From positions 1 to 62,896 of the forward strand of contig CADAES010000016.1 of the NCBI GenBank assembly GCA_902786975.1: DNA of 62,896 nucleotides. The letters run 5' to 3'. Under the pieces are notes generated by a model. That model was given only the letters and a program-made list of their open reading frames with translations, had not been told where the DNA came from and made no database searches. Below, in pieces: positions 16,095 to 24,219 of the stretch (position 1 is its first letter; each line of letters starts with the position of its first letter). Made by a program: the position numbers and the translations under genes. The DNA is from an uncultured Ruminococcus sp. Lineage in GTDB: Bacteria > Bacillota > Clostridia > Oscillospirales > Ruminococcaceae.

Positions 16095-16571
16095 ATGAGA
16101 AAGTCAAACAAGAAGGGCTTCACACTCGTTGAGCTCGTAGTAGTAATCGCAATCATCGGTGTTCTGGCAGCTATCCTTATTCCTACAATGATGAACTATG
16201 TTAAGAAGTCCAGACTGAAGACAGCTAACTCTAACGCTAAGCTCGTTTTCACAACCGTTAACAACAAGTGCGCAGACATCGTTTCTGACGGTGACTCTTG
16301 CGACGGTCTGACATGTGGCATTACACAGGTTTCTACATTCGATGGTGACAGCGACAAGGTTAAGGCAGCTGTTTGGGAAGCTCTGAAGGACAACGGTAAA
16401 GATGGCGCTGGCTACATCGTAGTTTCGTACAGCACAAAGGATGGCGCTAAGGACAACTTCGCTCAGTGGCAGACAAATAAGGAGCCATCAGACCAGATCA
16501 CAGGTCAGTTCCCTGACGCTAAGAAGGAAGTTAAGGACGCTGAGGGTCTCACATTCGGTACTAAGGGCTAA
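16095..16571 (+). CDS. Type IV pilin-like protein 1
   Basis: Major-pilin-like protein of 158 residues. The class III signal is short (MRKSNKKG), with cleavage expected before F in GFTLVELVVVIAIIGVLAAI; E5 of the mature form is present. The long hydrophobic helix is followed by a globular domain with three or four cysteines (residues about 55-75). The start at 16095 follows GGAGGG by seven bases; the upstream in-frame ATG at 16080 overlaps that site. No assembly ATPase, PilC or prepilin peptidase is nearby. It is monocistronic with its own promoter and terminator and is paralogous to the next gene. Confidence 0.93.
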   Translation: MRKSNKKGFTLVELVVVIAIIGVLAAILIPTMMNYVKKSRLKTANSNAKLVFTTVNNKCADIVSDGDSCDGLTCGITQVSTFDGDSDKVKAAVWEALKDNGKDGAGYIVVSYSTKDGAKDNFAQWQTNKEPSDQITGQFPDAKKEVKDAEGLTFGTKG

Positions 16572-16605
16572 TCCTTACGAGTTGAAATTACTTCAATAAC
16601 TCCAG

Positions 16606-16638
16606 AGAACGGTTACTTCGGTAGCCGTTCTTTTTTTT
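16606..16638 (+). terminator. Terminator of the first pilin gene
   Basis: AGAACGG and CCGTTCT pair around a TTA-CTTCGG-TAG apex, followed by eight T. Confidence 0.93.
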
Positions 16639-16688
16639 GCGTGTTTTCGGCTATTTTGTAAACATTAATCGTTATCGTAAAAATCCTA

Positions 16689-16716
16689 TTGACAATTTTT
16701 GATTATCTGCTATAAT
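16689..16716 (+). promoter_or_regulatory. Promoter of the second pilin gene
   Basis: TTGACA and TATAAT with a 16-base spacer. The 70-base leader that follows has GAATTA-TGGGAG-TAATTC and ATTGGGG-ACGC-TTTAT-GCG, echoing the leader of the first pilin gene. Confidence 0.88.
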
Positions 16717-16788
16717 GTAAGTGGAATTATGGGAGTAATTCGTAACTATTGGGGACGCTTTATGCGTTAGTTTACGGAGGAAATTATT

Positions 16789-17289
16789 ATGAAAACTAAA
16801 AACCGCAAAGGGTTCACCCTTGTAGAGCTCGTGGTAGTTATTGCCATTATCGGTGTGCTTGCTGCGATTCTTATCCCTACAATGATGAGCTACGTCAAAA
16901 AGTCAAGGATGAGAACTGCCAATGCAAATGCAAAGGTGCTTTTCAACACTGCAAAGACTTCCGCAACAGGCTATGTTGCAGATGGATTTGTTGCTCATGA
17001 CATCTCAACAAGCGGCGATCCTGTTGATCTTCCGAGCAAAGCATCTGATGATTATGAGAAGAAGGTTTATGAGGACATTGCCAAGGTCATGAAGCAGAAC
17101 GGCAGCGGAACCGGAAAGGTTGCTCTTTATGTTGATGAGCAGACTTACATCGGTTATGCTCAGTGGACTTCGATTAAAAATGCTTCGGAGGGTGATTCCG
17201 GTTTGATAATCGGTCAGTATCCTGATCCGCCGAAGACGGTCGACGAGTCCGAGTCTGTTGTATTTGGCACAAAGTTCGGTCCGGCTTAA
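16789..17289 (+). CDS. Type IV pilin-like protein 2
   Basis: A 166-residue paralogue of the preceding pilin. It has MKTKNRKG before the cleavage site and the same helix (FTLVELVVVIAIIGVLAAIL). The globular part diverges: no disulfide pair and more Asp/Ser/Lys. The shared ends (SYVKKSR..TANANAK, a central AQW, and a late GQYPD..ESVVFGTK) show a common fold. The start follows CGGAGGAAATTATT. Tandem, separately transcribed pilins suggest alternative pilus subunits or a pseudopilus. Confidence 0.93.
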   Translation: MKTKNRKGFTLVELVVVIAIIGVLAAILIPTMMSYVKKSRMRTANANAKVLFNTAKTSATGYVADGFVAHDISTSGDPVDLPSKASDDYEKKVYEDIAKVMKQNGSGTGKVALYVDEQTYIGYAQWTSIKNASEGDSGLIIGQYPDPPKTVDESESVVFGTKFGPA

Positions 17290-17304
17290 ACAAAATCGAG
17301 AAGT

Positions 17305-17335
17305 AAAACCTGCGCTGATGCGTGGGTTTTCTTTT
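17305..17335 (+). terminator. Terminator of the second pilin gene
   Basis: AAAACC-T-GCGC pairs with GCGT-G-GGTTTT, followed by CTTTTTG. Confidence 0.75.
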
Positions 17336-17371
17336 TGTCCAAATATATGTACCCAAATCGAACAAATGTTC

Positions 17372-17400
17372 TTGACAAATGAAAATTTTGGCTGTATAAT
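17372..17400 (+). promoter_or_regulatory. Promoter of the gene at 17498
   Basis: TTGACA and TATAAT with a 17-base spacer; begins TTGACAAATGAA like the pilin promoters. The leader contains a GGGCAG..CTGCCC hairpin. Confidence 0.88.
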
Positions 17401-17497
17401 ATAGTCACAAAGCAGGGCAGAGTGTGGACTGCCCGAGCTTTCAGCTGTTGCCCCGACAGCGCAGAAGCGACGTTTTCAGACCAACAGGAGGACAAAA

Positions 17498-18004
17498 ATG
17501 AGTGCAAGAGATTTTTTTACAGCAATAGATATGCTCGAAACATATAATAAGATAATGAACATTCCAGGGAACGACGAGCATTTTGCCGTCACCGACCTCG
17601 ACACAAGGGAGCTCGGGCGCTACCGCAGCTACGTTTACAGAGAAAAAATGCTCAAACGTGAGATACTTGAGCTTACTCAGCGCAGGCTCAGAGTCGAAAA
17701 GCTTATGCGGGAAAGGGGAGTCTGCCCCGAGCTTGTGCAAAATGACTACAAGCGTGGGCGTTCGAGAATGATAGAACTCTGGCTGGAGCTTTCAAAGGTA
17801 ATGCTCAAAAAACGTGAGCTTGAACGCTCGCTCGAACAGATACCCAGCCCGTTTGTCAGAAAAGTTGTGAAACACCGGTATTTCGGTGACTGTGGAGAGC
17901 GTCTGCACAGCTGGGCGCAGACCGCAAGCGAGCTGGAGCTGCCGATGACCGGCGTTCAGCTTCGGTGCATTATCACCAAAGCGCTTCAAACGGGAAATTT
18001 TTAG
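17498..18004 (+). CDS. Unknown 168-residue helical protein with a sigma-region-4-like end
   Basis: Not recognised. Residues 45-125 are strongly charged and helical (YREKMLKREILELTQRRLR), likely a coiled coil. The C terminus (about 118-165) has VRKVVKHRYFGDCGERLHSW followed by a helix-turn-helix-like ASELELPMTGVQLRCIITKA. This is the layout of small phage ArpU/DUF1492-type regulators. AGGAGG precedes the ATG. It is alone behind a consensus promoter of the pilin type, so it could be a DNA-binding regulator linked to the pilins; that is inference. Confidence 0.82.
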   Translation: MSARDFFTAIDMLETYNKIMNIPGNDEHFAVTDLDTRELGRYRSYVYREKMLKREILELTQRRLRVEKLMRERGVCPELVQNDYKRGRSRMIELWLELSKVMLKKRELERSLEQIPSPFVRKVVKHRYFGDCGERLHSWAQTASELELPMTGVQLRCIITKALQTGNF

Positions 18005-18033
18005 TTGCAAAAAAAGCTGAAATGTGTTACAAT
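18005..18033 (+). promoter_or_regulatory. Probable promoter of cysK
   Basis: TTGCAA and TACAAT with a 17-base spacer. It now lies 200 bases upstream of the gene because of the insertion at 18039-18218. Confidence 0.7.
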
Positions 18034-18038
18034 ATACC

Positions 18039-18218
18039 TATAGGCAACTCCGCACAACCACCGGCTAACGCCTTTGCACGCCATCTGCTTGCATATTTTC
18101 CGTCATAGTACAAAAATATTCCTTGCCGGGCGCCAGCCCGCCTGCGTCAAATTTATGCATTCTGACGAAAAACTTGACTGTGCATCTGACGCACAATGGT
18201 CGTGTGGTATTGCCTATA
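18039..18218. mobile_element. MITE-like insertion in the cysK leader
   Basis: A 180-base element without a gene is bounded by imperfect inverted repeats of about 22 bases (TATAGGCAA..CC..ACAACCA versus TATAGGCAATACCACACGACCA). The ends fall on TA, as for elements mobilised by IS630/mariner-type transposases. Only one copy is in this window. Its right end is 10 bases from the cysK ribosome site. Confidence 0.65.
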
Positions 18219-18239
18219 TAATTTTTCGGAGGTAAAGTG

Positions 18240-19169
18240 ATGATCTACAATAATATCCTTGAATATGTCGGGCACACTCCGCTTGTCCGCCTTAACAGAA
18301 TGGTCGGGGAGGACAGCGCTGATGTTCTCGTCAAGTTCGAGGGACTCAACGTCGGCGGCTCGATAAAGACAAGGACCGCTTACAATATGATACTCGACGC
18401 CGAGGCTAAGGGGCTTATCAGCAAGGACACCGTGATAGTTGAGCCGACCTCGGGCAACCAGGGCATCGGGCTTGCGCTTATCGGTGCGGTAAGAGGCTAC
18501 AAGACAGTTATAATCATGCCTGACTCGGTCAGCGAGGAGCGCAGAAAGCTGGTCAGCCACTACGGCGCAGAGGTTATCCTCGTTCACGACGAGGGCAACA
18601 TCGGCAAGTGCATGGACGAGTGCGTTAAAATGGCTGAGGAAATGGCTGCGAAGGACAAGAACGTTTTTGTTCCGCAGCAGTTCTCAAACCCCGCAAACCC
18701 GCTTGCTCACAAGTACCACACGGGCGTTGAGATACTTGAACAAGCAGGCTGCAGGATCGACGGATTTTGCTCGGGCATCGGTACGGGCGGCACGATAAGC
18801 GGAATCGGGCAGGTGCTCAAAGCGCAGTACCCGAACATCGAGATATGGGCTGTCGAGCCGGAAAATGCAGCGATCCTTGCAGGCGGAACTGTTGGAACGC
18901 ACCTGCAAATGGGCATCGGCGACGGGCTTATCCCCGACAATCTCGATCTGAATATTTACAGCGATATCTATATCGTCACCGACGACGAGGCGATAAATAC
19001 CGCCAAGGATCTCGCAAGGCTCGAGGGCATAATGTGCGGTATCTCCAGCGGTACAAATGTCGCCGCAGCTATGAAACTCGCAAAAAAACTCGGTAAAGGT
19101 AAGGTCGTAGTCACTGTCCTTCCCGATACCGCAGAACGCTATTTCTCCACCCCGCTTTTTGAGGACTGA
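18240..19169 (+). CDS. cysK: Cysteine synthase family protein (O-acetylserine sulfhydrylase)
   Basis: A PLP-dependent beta-replacement enzyme of 309 residues that makes cysteine from O-acetylserine and sulfide. Present are TPLVRLNR, GGSIKTRTAYNMI with the PLP lysine (about residue 44), the substrate loop PTSGNQG and the phosphate-binding GIGTGGTISGIG. ATG at 18240 is seven bases from GGAGG; a GTG one codon earlier is possible. The active-site neighbourhood reads SIKTR rather than the usual SVKDR, so another beta-replacement substrate is possible. No serine acetyltransferase gene is adjacent. Confidence 0.88.
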   Translation: MIYNNILEYVGHTPLVRLNRMVGEDSADVLVKFEGLNVGGSIKTRTAYNMILDAEAKGLISKDTVIVEPTSGNQGIGLALIGAVRGYKTVIIMPDSVSEERRKLVSHYGAEVILVHDEGNIGKCMDECVKMAEEMAAKDKNVFVPQQFSNPANPLAHKYHTGVEILEQAGCRIDGFCSGIGTGGTISGIGQVLKAQYPNIEIWAVEPENAAILAGGTVGTHLQMGIGDGLIPDNLDLNIYSDIYIVTDDEAINTAKDLARLEGIMCGISSGTNVAAAMKLAKKLGKGKVVVTVLPDTAERYFSTPLFED

Positions 19170-19179
19170 CGAATTATTG

Positions 19180-19665
19180 GGGACAACTCTTTTGGAAGAA
19201 GCGTAACACGCAGTGGCGGTTACTCTGTTCCCCCCCGAGGATACCCGTTGGGTATCCTCGCAAGCGACCACAGGTCGCTTAACCCCATTTCAGAAACCTT
19301 TTAATGATTTTTCGTTATTGGGGTCTGCGACCCCAATAACGAAAAATGACTAGGAGTCCTGAGAGAGTTCAGAGAATAATCTTTTCAGAAGGATTGTTCT
19401 CAATAGCTCATCAATACTCAATAAGCGCAAAATGCACAAACTTATAGCTTTATGCTGAACAAGCTTGGAGGCGCCGTTTAAGTTCTGACAACGAAACAAC
19501 TGAAAAGATCGAACGGCAGTAATAGCAATATGAAATGGCGCAGCAACGAGCCCGGTCGAGCTGCGTCTTGCAGTAAGTCTGCCTCTTGTACAGAATATAG
19601 AGCAGTGCAGCTAACCCGGCTGCACTGCCTCAGCAAAAGATGGGTGAAGGGAAAGGGATAAATCT
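19180..19665 (-). repeat. Dispersed structured repeat, copy B
   Basis: Read on the minus strand it starts with CCCTTTCCCTTCACCCATC and TTTTGCTG, as copy A. It contains AGTTGTTT..GTCAG.ACTTA. Then come CTTCTGAAAAGAT, TGAACTCTCTC and AGTCATTTTT. A 19-bp palindrome of unrelated sequence follows (stem with TTATTGGGGTC), then AATCATTAAAAGGTTTCTGAA. Two further perfect hairpins (AAGCGACC/GGTCGCTT and GAGGATACCC/GGGTATCCTC) are inserted before the end CCAAAAGAGTTGTCCCC. It fills the gap between cysK and walJ; no gene is seen. A short TAAGANN run (minus) lies at 19703-19735. Confidence 0.7.
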
Positions 19666-19744
19666 TGATTCGCAAAATTTAAAAGGGAAACCAACCATCT
19701 TCGCTTCTTACATCTTATTTCTTATATCTAAAAAAGGAGAACCT

Positions 19745-20530
19745 ATGGCACGCATTTACCCACTTTTTTCTTCAAGCAGCGGAAACTGCACATATATCGG
19801 CAACGGCAGGCACGGTGTCCTAATCGACGCAGGCGTGTCAAACAAGCGTATCTGCGAGGCTCTCGACCTTAACGGGATAGACCCCAAAGGCATAAGCGGG
19901 CTGTTCATCACTCACACTCACTCCGACCACATCAACGGTCTGAAGGTGTTTGTAAAAAAATTCGGCGTACCGGTTTACGCCACGAGGAAAAATATCTCTA
20001 TACTGCTTGAGGGCGGCTATGTCCCAGAAAACGCCGAGCTTTACGAGCTTGACGGGGACAGCGTCTGCTGCGGCGACTACGAGCTTACGCCGTTTGAGAC
20101 TCCGCACGACACTCCGTCAAACTGCGGCTACGTCATAAACTGCCCCGACGGCAAGACTGCGGCTGTTTGCACCGACCTCGGCTGTGTGACACAGACGGTG
20201 TGGGAGAGTATACGTGGCTGCGACCTTGTGCTTCTGGAGTCAAACTACGATCCGTACATGCTCGCTCATGGCTCGTATCCGTATATGCTTCGCCAGCGCA
20301 TTTCTTCCGACCACGGGCACCTTTCAAACATCGACTGTGCGGACACTCTCGCACGGCTTGTGCAAAACGGCTGTGACAAGTTTATCCTCGGGCATCTTTC
20401 CCGTGAGAACAACACCCCGCAGACTGCCGAAAATACGGCGGTCGGGACTATGCAATCAATGGTTCGCAACAGGGATTATCTTCTGCACGTTGCAAGCCCC
20501 GACGGAAACGGATTGGCGGTGGCGTTTTGA
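19745..20530 (+). CDS. walJ: WalJ/YycJ-type metallo-beta-lactamase-fold hydrolase
   Basis: A 261-residue MBL-fold protein. The metal motif THTHSDHI (HxHxDH) lies near residue 54, and later ligands in PHDTPSNCGY, CTDLGCVT, LLESNYD and LGHLSREN match YycJ/WalJ, a likely 5'-3' exonuclease tied to cell-wall and DNA maintenance in Firmicutes. The ATG at 19745 follows AAAAAAGGAGAACCT; a longer frame from 19640 runs into repeat DNA and is rejected. Its stop overlaps the TTG start of rlmH, the usual pairing, though the walRK genes are not here. Confidence 0.93.
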   Translation: MARIYPLFSSSSGNCTYIGNGRHGVLIDAGVSNKRICEALDLNGIDPKGISGLFITHTHSDHINGLKVFVKKFGVPVYATRKNISILLEGGYVPENAELYELDGDSVCCGDYELTPFETPHDTPSNCGYVINCPDGKTAAVCTDLGCVTQTVWESIRGCDLVLLESNYDPYMLAHGSYPYMLRQRISSDHGHLSNIDCADTLARLVQNGCDKFILGHLSRENNTPQTAENTAVGTMQSMVRNRDYLLHVASPDGNGLAVAF

Positions 20531-21012
20531 TAAAAATAAACATCGTAACGGTCGGGAAGCTCAAAGAGAAATACTGGCGTGATGCAGTAGCTGAGTACGT
20601 CAAGCGGCTCGGTGCGCACTGCAAGCCCGAGATAGTCGAGCTGAACGAGAGCAGGCTGCCCGATGACCCCTCGCAGAAGCAGAAGCTTGCGGCGCTCGAA
20701 TCCGAGGCAAAGGCTATGCAGCCGTACCTTGACATAAAAGGCTCGTTCACCTTTGCGATGTGCGTTGAGGGCAAACAGCTCACAAGCGAGCAACTGTCCA
20801 AGAAATTGGACGATTGCGGAACAAACGGCATATCCACAGTAAATTTCATTATCGGCTCATCGTTCGGGATCGCCGACAGCATCAAAGCGCAGGCTGATTT
20901 CAGGCTTTCGATGTCCGAGATGACATTCCCGCATCAGCTTGCAAGGGTGATGCTTGCCGAGCAGATCTATCGGGCATTTCAGATAAGCGCAAACACAAAA
21001 TATCACAAGTAG
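20527..21012 (+). CDS. rlmH: 23S rRNA pseudouridine-1915 N3-methyltransferase RlmH
   Basis: A SPOUT methyltransferase of 161 residues, the usual length, that methylates pseudouridine 1915 of helix 69 using SAM. The N terminus INIVTVGKLKEKYWRDAVAE, the SAM knot FIIGSSFGIADSIK and the C-terminal QLARVMLAEQIYRAFQISAN motif are diagnostic. It starts with TTG overlapping the walJ stop by three bases, so translation is coupled. Confidence 0.97.
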   Translation: MIKINIVTVGKLKEKYWRDAVAEYVKRLGAHCKPEIVELNESRLPDDPSQKQKLAALESEAKAMQPYLDIKGSFTFAMCVEGKQLTSEQLSKKLDDCGTNGISTVNFIIGSSFGIADSIKAQADFRLSMSEMTFPHQLARVMLAEQIYRAFQISANTKYHK

Positions 21013-21021
21013 GCGGTCGAA

Positions 21022-21441
21022 ATGGTAGATCATCTTTTGTACAGGAGCATAGACAAATACAAAAAGATGCTTGAAACGTGCCGGGGCATGCCGGAGCGCC
21101 CCGCAACACCCGAGAGCTTTCTTGTGTTTTACTGCAAGGGCAGAAAGCACAAGGGGGATTACGTTGTGAGCAAGCATCTGCGGGCGTGGCGGTACATCGA
21201 CGGTGAGGTGTACGAGGTACCTGTCGATGCCAAGCCTGTAAAGCGTCCCGAGGGGGAGCTGTTTTACCGTGAGGCATATGGCGAGTTCGGGATATGCAGG
21301 CTGACGAAGCGTGCGTTTATCAACGTGTATTTCGGGGAGAGCTTTGTGGTGGGTTTCGAGTACCGCATAGACGTACACGGCACGGATTTTATGGTCTACG
21401 ACGAGCACGCAGTGCGCAAGAAAACAAGTATAAAAGAATAA
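21022..21441 (+). CDS. Unknown 139-residue protein
   Basis: Not recognised. A soluble, mixed-charge protein without signal or membrane segment. It contains VFYCKGRKHKGDYVVSKHLR and GELFYREAYGEFGICRLTKR. The many beta-prone aromatic stretches suggest a small beta-rich fold. It begins 10 bases after rlmH and is followed by a terminator, so it belongs to the walJ-rlmH unit. The weak ribosome site (GTAGGCGGTCGAA) may mean coupled translation. Confidence 0.82.
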   Translation: MVDHLLYRSIDKYKKMLETCRGMPERPATPESFLVFYCKGRKHKGDYVVSKHLRAWRYIDGEVYEVPVDAKPVKRPEGELFYREAYGEFGICRLTKRAFINVYFGESFVVGFEYRIDVHGTDFMVYDEHAVRKKTSIKE

Positions 21442-21443
21442 AA

Positions 21444-21474
21444 AGGGAGCTGCTGCTTTGTGCAACAACTCCCT
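21444..21474 (+). terminator. Hairpin between convergent genes
   Basis: AGGGAG pairs with CTCCCT, followed by CATTGTTTTTGTT on the plus strand; it ends the walJ unit and may serve murA on the other strand. Confidence 0.7.
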
Positions 21475-21507
21475 CATTGTTTTTGTTGGATATTTCGTTT
21501 GTGGTGC

Positions 21508-22794
21508 TTAGCCGCTCATTGCTACGCTCTCGGCGTCGGGCTGATAAACTCTTCTGATATCTGCGCCCAGACCCCTGAATTTCTCGTCTATCTTCTCGTA
21601 TCCACGCTCGATGTACACGATGTTGTCGACCTCGGTAACGCCGTCAGCTGCAAGCCCTGCGATGACCATTGCTGCGCCGGCTCTGAGGTCGGTGGCTACG
21701 ACCGGTGCGCCGTGAAGCTTGCCGACGCCCTGTATTACGGCTACCTTGCCGTCAACGGATATATCTGCGCCCATTCTTCTGAGCTCGCCGACGTATCTGA
21801 AACGGTTGTCGAAGATATCGTCGGTAACGATGCTCGTTCCGTCAGCCATTGTAAGCAGTGTTGAGAACTGAGGCTGCATATCAGTCGGGAAGCCCGGGTG
21901 AGGCATCGTTTTGAGCGAGGTCTTCAATATCGGACCGTCCACCCATACGTGAACGCTCTCATCGCTTTCCTCAACGTGAACGCCGCATTTGCGCAGCTTT
22001 GCAGTTATAGATTCAAGGTGCTTTGGGATAACGTTGCAGATATGCACATCTCCGCCGGTTGCGGCAGCGGCAACCATATAGGTACCTGCCTCGATCTGGT
22101 CGGGGATAGTCGCATAGGTAACGCCCTTTAAGTAGTCAACGCCTCTGATCTTGATAACGTCGGTACCTGCGCCTCTGATATCCGCACCCATAGAGTTGAG
22201 GAAATTAGCAAGGTCAACGATGTGCGGTTCCTTAGCAGCGTTCTCGATTATCGTGAGACCGCTTGCCTTGACCGATGCAAATATCGCATTCATCGTTGCG
22301 CCGACGGTTACAAAGTCAAAATATATCTGGTTGCCCTGCAGGCTCTCTGCACGGACGTGATTGTTTCCGTTTACGATATCGTCCGTTGCGCCGAGGCATC
22401 TGAAAGCCTTTAAATGCTGGTCGATCGGTCTGTCGCCAAGGTCACAGCCGCCCGGCATAGGAACGTATGCCTCGTGGAATCTGCCCAGCAGAGTGCCGAG
22501 AAAATAGCACGACGCTCTCATCGTTCTTGCCAGCTCGTACGGAACAACGGGCTTGGTTATGCCCTTTGTGTCGATATAAATGGTGTGCCTGTCCTTCAGT
22601 TCGACGTAGGCGCCCATTTCACGCAGTATTTTAAGACATTTGGTAATGTCGCTTATTTCGGGTACATTTTCAAGGATACAAGGCTCGTCACACAGGATCG
22701 TTGCGGCAACGAGCGCAACAGCGGCATTTTTAGCACCGCTTATGAACACTTTACCATGAAGCGGCTTGCCGCCTCTGATAACAAATTTCTCCAA
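21508..22794 (-). CDS. murA: UDP-N-acetylglucosamine 1-carboxyvinyltransferase MurA
   Basis: MurA adds enolpyruvate from PEP to UDP-GlcNAc, the first committed step of peptidoglycan synthesis. The 428-residue protein has SGAKNAAVALVAATIL near the N terminus, the catalytic-loop PGGCDLGDRPIDQHLKAF with the PEP-reactive (fosfomycin-target) cysteine, and the C-terminal TDLRAGAAMVIAGL. The TTG at 22794 (MEKFVIRGG) is chosen because AAGGGAG lies eight bases upstream; the in-frame ATG at 22815 precedes that site. A TATAAT box on the minus strand at 22855-22860 probably marks the promoter. Confidence 0.96.
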   Translation of the reverse strand: MEKFVIRGGKPLHGKVFISGAKNAAVALVAATILCDEPCILENVPEISDITKCLKILREMGAYVELKDRHTIYIDTKGITKPVVPYELARTMRASCYFLGTLLGRFHEAYVPMPGGCDLGDRPIDQHLKAFRCLGATDDIVNGNNHVRAESLQGNQIYFDFVTVGATMNAIFASVKASGLTIIENAAKEPHIVDLANFLNSMGADIRGAGTDVIKIRGVDYLKGVTYATIPDQIEAGTYMVAAAATGGDVHICNVIPKHLESITAKLRKCGVHVEESDESVHVWVDGPILKTSLKTMPHPGFPTDMQPQFSTLLTMADGTSIVTDDIFDNRFRYVGELRRMGADISVDGKVAVIQGVGKLHGAPVVATDLRAGAAMVIAGLAADGVTEVDNIVYIERGYEKIDEKFRGLGADIRRVYQPDAESVAMSG

Positions 22795-22815
22795 AACACA
22801 CAACTCCCTTACCAT

Positions 22816-23229
22816 AGCATCGGTGTTTACGCATATTTCAGATGCCAGGTAGTAATTATACCACGATTTGCCGCAGATTTAAAGCTTTTCGGGAAAATTT
22901 CAACGTTTTATTTAATTTTTATCTGTTCGGTTTGAAACTTTCATAGAAAATGACGGCTTGTCGTGGCATGAGGCACAGGGCATATTTTTTATAGAGACCC
23001 CATGAAAAGTAAAAGGTAACAAAACGATTATTGCCATTTCCGGCAACAGTTATATTCTACCACACATGCTCGGGAAAATCAATAGGGAAACGACATTTTT
23101 CTTTGAATTTTTAAAATTTTTTTCTGAATATATTACAGAATGGTTACAGAGGTACAATTATTCGGACAGTTTGTTTAACTTTTGTAACACAAGTGTCCAA
23201 TATATTACACGCAAAAAGAGCCTGCCTGC
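22816..23229. other. AT-rich divergent intergenic region
   Basis: No gene is seen. The minus strand has TATAAT at 22855-22860 (TTTAAA 17 bases upstream) as a likely murA promoter. The rest is AT-rich with no repeat-family member. Several TATATTAC words (around 23135 and 23203) recur without an obvious meaning. Confidence 0.55.
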
Positions 23230-23258
23230 TTGACTGTTATGGGGGTATGTGCTATAAT
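23230..23258 (+). promoter_or_regulatory. Promoter of the NusG-II/Gx pair
   Basis: TTGACT and TATAAT with a 17-base spacer, 36 bases upstream of the GTG start at 23294. Confidence 0.88.
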
Positions 23259-23293
23259 CGTGATGTAAAGCGCAAAAGAGGGAGGCGGCAGTC

Positions 23294-23665
23294 GTGAGCA
23301 AAAATTTAAAATGGGCAGTGATATTTCTTGCGGCGATGCTCCTCAGCCTTGGTGTGATAATTTTTGGACAGTTCTCACACGGCACGGTCTCTGCCGAAAT
23401 TTACGTTGACGGGAAGCTTTACAGCGTCGTAAACGACCTTGACAGGCAGGAAATGCGCACGTTCACAGTGCAGACCGAGTACGGGAGCAACACCGTCTGT
23501 TACAAGGCGGGGAAGATATGGGTGAGCGAGGCGGACTGCGAGAACCACACCTGCGAAAAATACGGAAAAGCGTCACTTGCGGGCGAGACGATAGTGTGTG
23601 CGCCGCACAGGCTGGTTATTAGGATCGTCAGCACGAGTTATAAAAAGGCCGATGTGACGGTTTAG
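23294..23665 (+). CDS. NusG domain II-containing membrane protein
   Basis: A 123-residue protein starting with GTG eight bases after GGAGG. One N-terminal transmembrane helix (about residues 6-26) is followed by an extracellular NusG-II-like beta domain. Typical motifs are AEIYVDGKL, and the cysteine-containing VSEADCENHTCEKYGK and IVCAPHRLVIRI. This is the standard partner of Gx-transporter genes in Clostridia, whose joint role (possibly linked to flavin or quinone chemistry) is not established. The gene is followed 8 bases later by the Gx gene. Confidence 0.88.
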   Translation: MSKNLKWAVIFLAAMLLSLGVIIFGQFSHGTVSAEIYVDGKLYSVVNDLDRQEMRTFTVQTEYGSNTVCYKAGKIWVSEADCENHTCEKYGKASLAGETIVCAPHRLVIRIVSTSYKKADVTV

Positions 23666-23673
23666 GTGATAAA

Positions 23674-24219
23674 ATGAAAAATAGGCTAACTGTACAAAAA
23701 ATTGCCCTAATAGGTCTGCTCGCAGCGCTGTCACTGGGCATATATGCTGTAGAAGCGCTTGTGCCGGTGTCGAACATCGGCGGGGTGAAGCTTGGACTTG
23801 CGAACGTTGTGACGCTGACGGCGATGACGCTTGTAGGACGGGTCGAGGCCGGCTTCGTGCTGGGCGTTAGGATAGTTCTCGCAGCGGCGTTTTACGGGAC
23901 TTTCATCAGCTTTGCGTTCTCGCTGTGCGGGGGAGCGCTTGCGTACGTGGTGATGTGCGTGACGGTGAACAGGCTTGACAAAAAGCAGCTGTGGGTAGTT
24001 TCGGTTTTTGCGGCGCTTGCGCACAATGCGGGACAGCTGTGCGTGGCGGCGGCGGTGTCGGGGACGGCGGCGGTTTTCGGGCTTGCGCCGTACCTTGTGA
24101 TAAGCGGTATCGCAACGGGGGTGCTGACGGGCCTGACGGCGCAAAGGCTGTATTTTTCGCCGCTGAAAAGGGCTTTTAGAAAGAAAAACGCAGGCTCAAT
24201 GAAAAGTGAAAGTGAATAA
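23674..24219 (+). CDS. Gx transporter family membrane protein
   Basis: A 181-residue protein with about five hydrophobic spans: KIALIGLLAALSLGIYAVEA, then NVVTLTAMTLVGRVEAGFVLG, YVVMCVTV and a long C-terminal pair. It belongs to the Gx/HepS1-like family. It is co-transcribed with the NusG-II gene. The last codons (AGSMKSESE) are read from a partial NNGAATA heptamer element (CTCAATGAAAAGTGAAAGTG), which supplies the TAA stop, so the native C terminus has probably been replaced. Confidence 0.85.
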   Translation: MKNRLTVQKIALIGLLAALSLGIYAVEALVPVSNIGGVKLGLANVVTLTAMTLVGRVEAGFVLGVRIVLAAAFYGTFISFAFSLCGGALAYVVMCVTVNRLDKKQLWVVSVFAALAHNAGQLCVAAAVSGTAAVFGLAPYLVISGIATGVLTGLTAQRLYFSPLKRAFRKKNAGSMKSESE

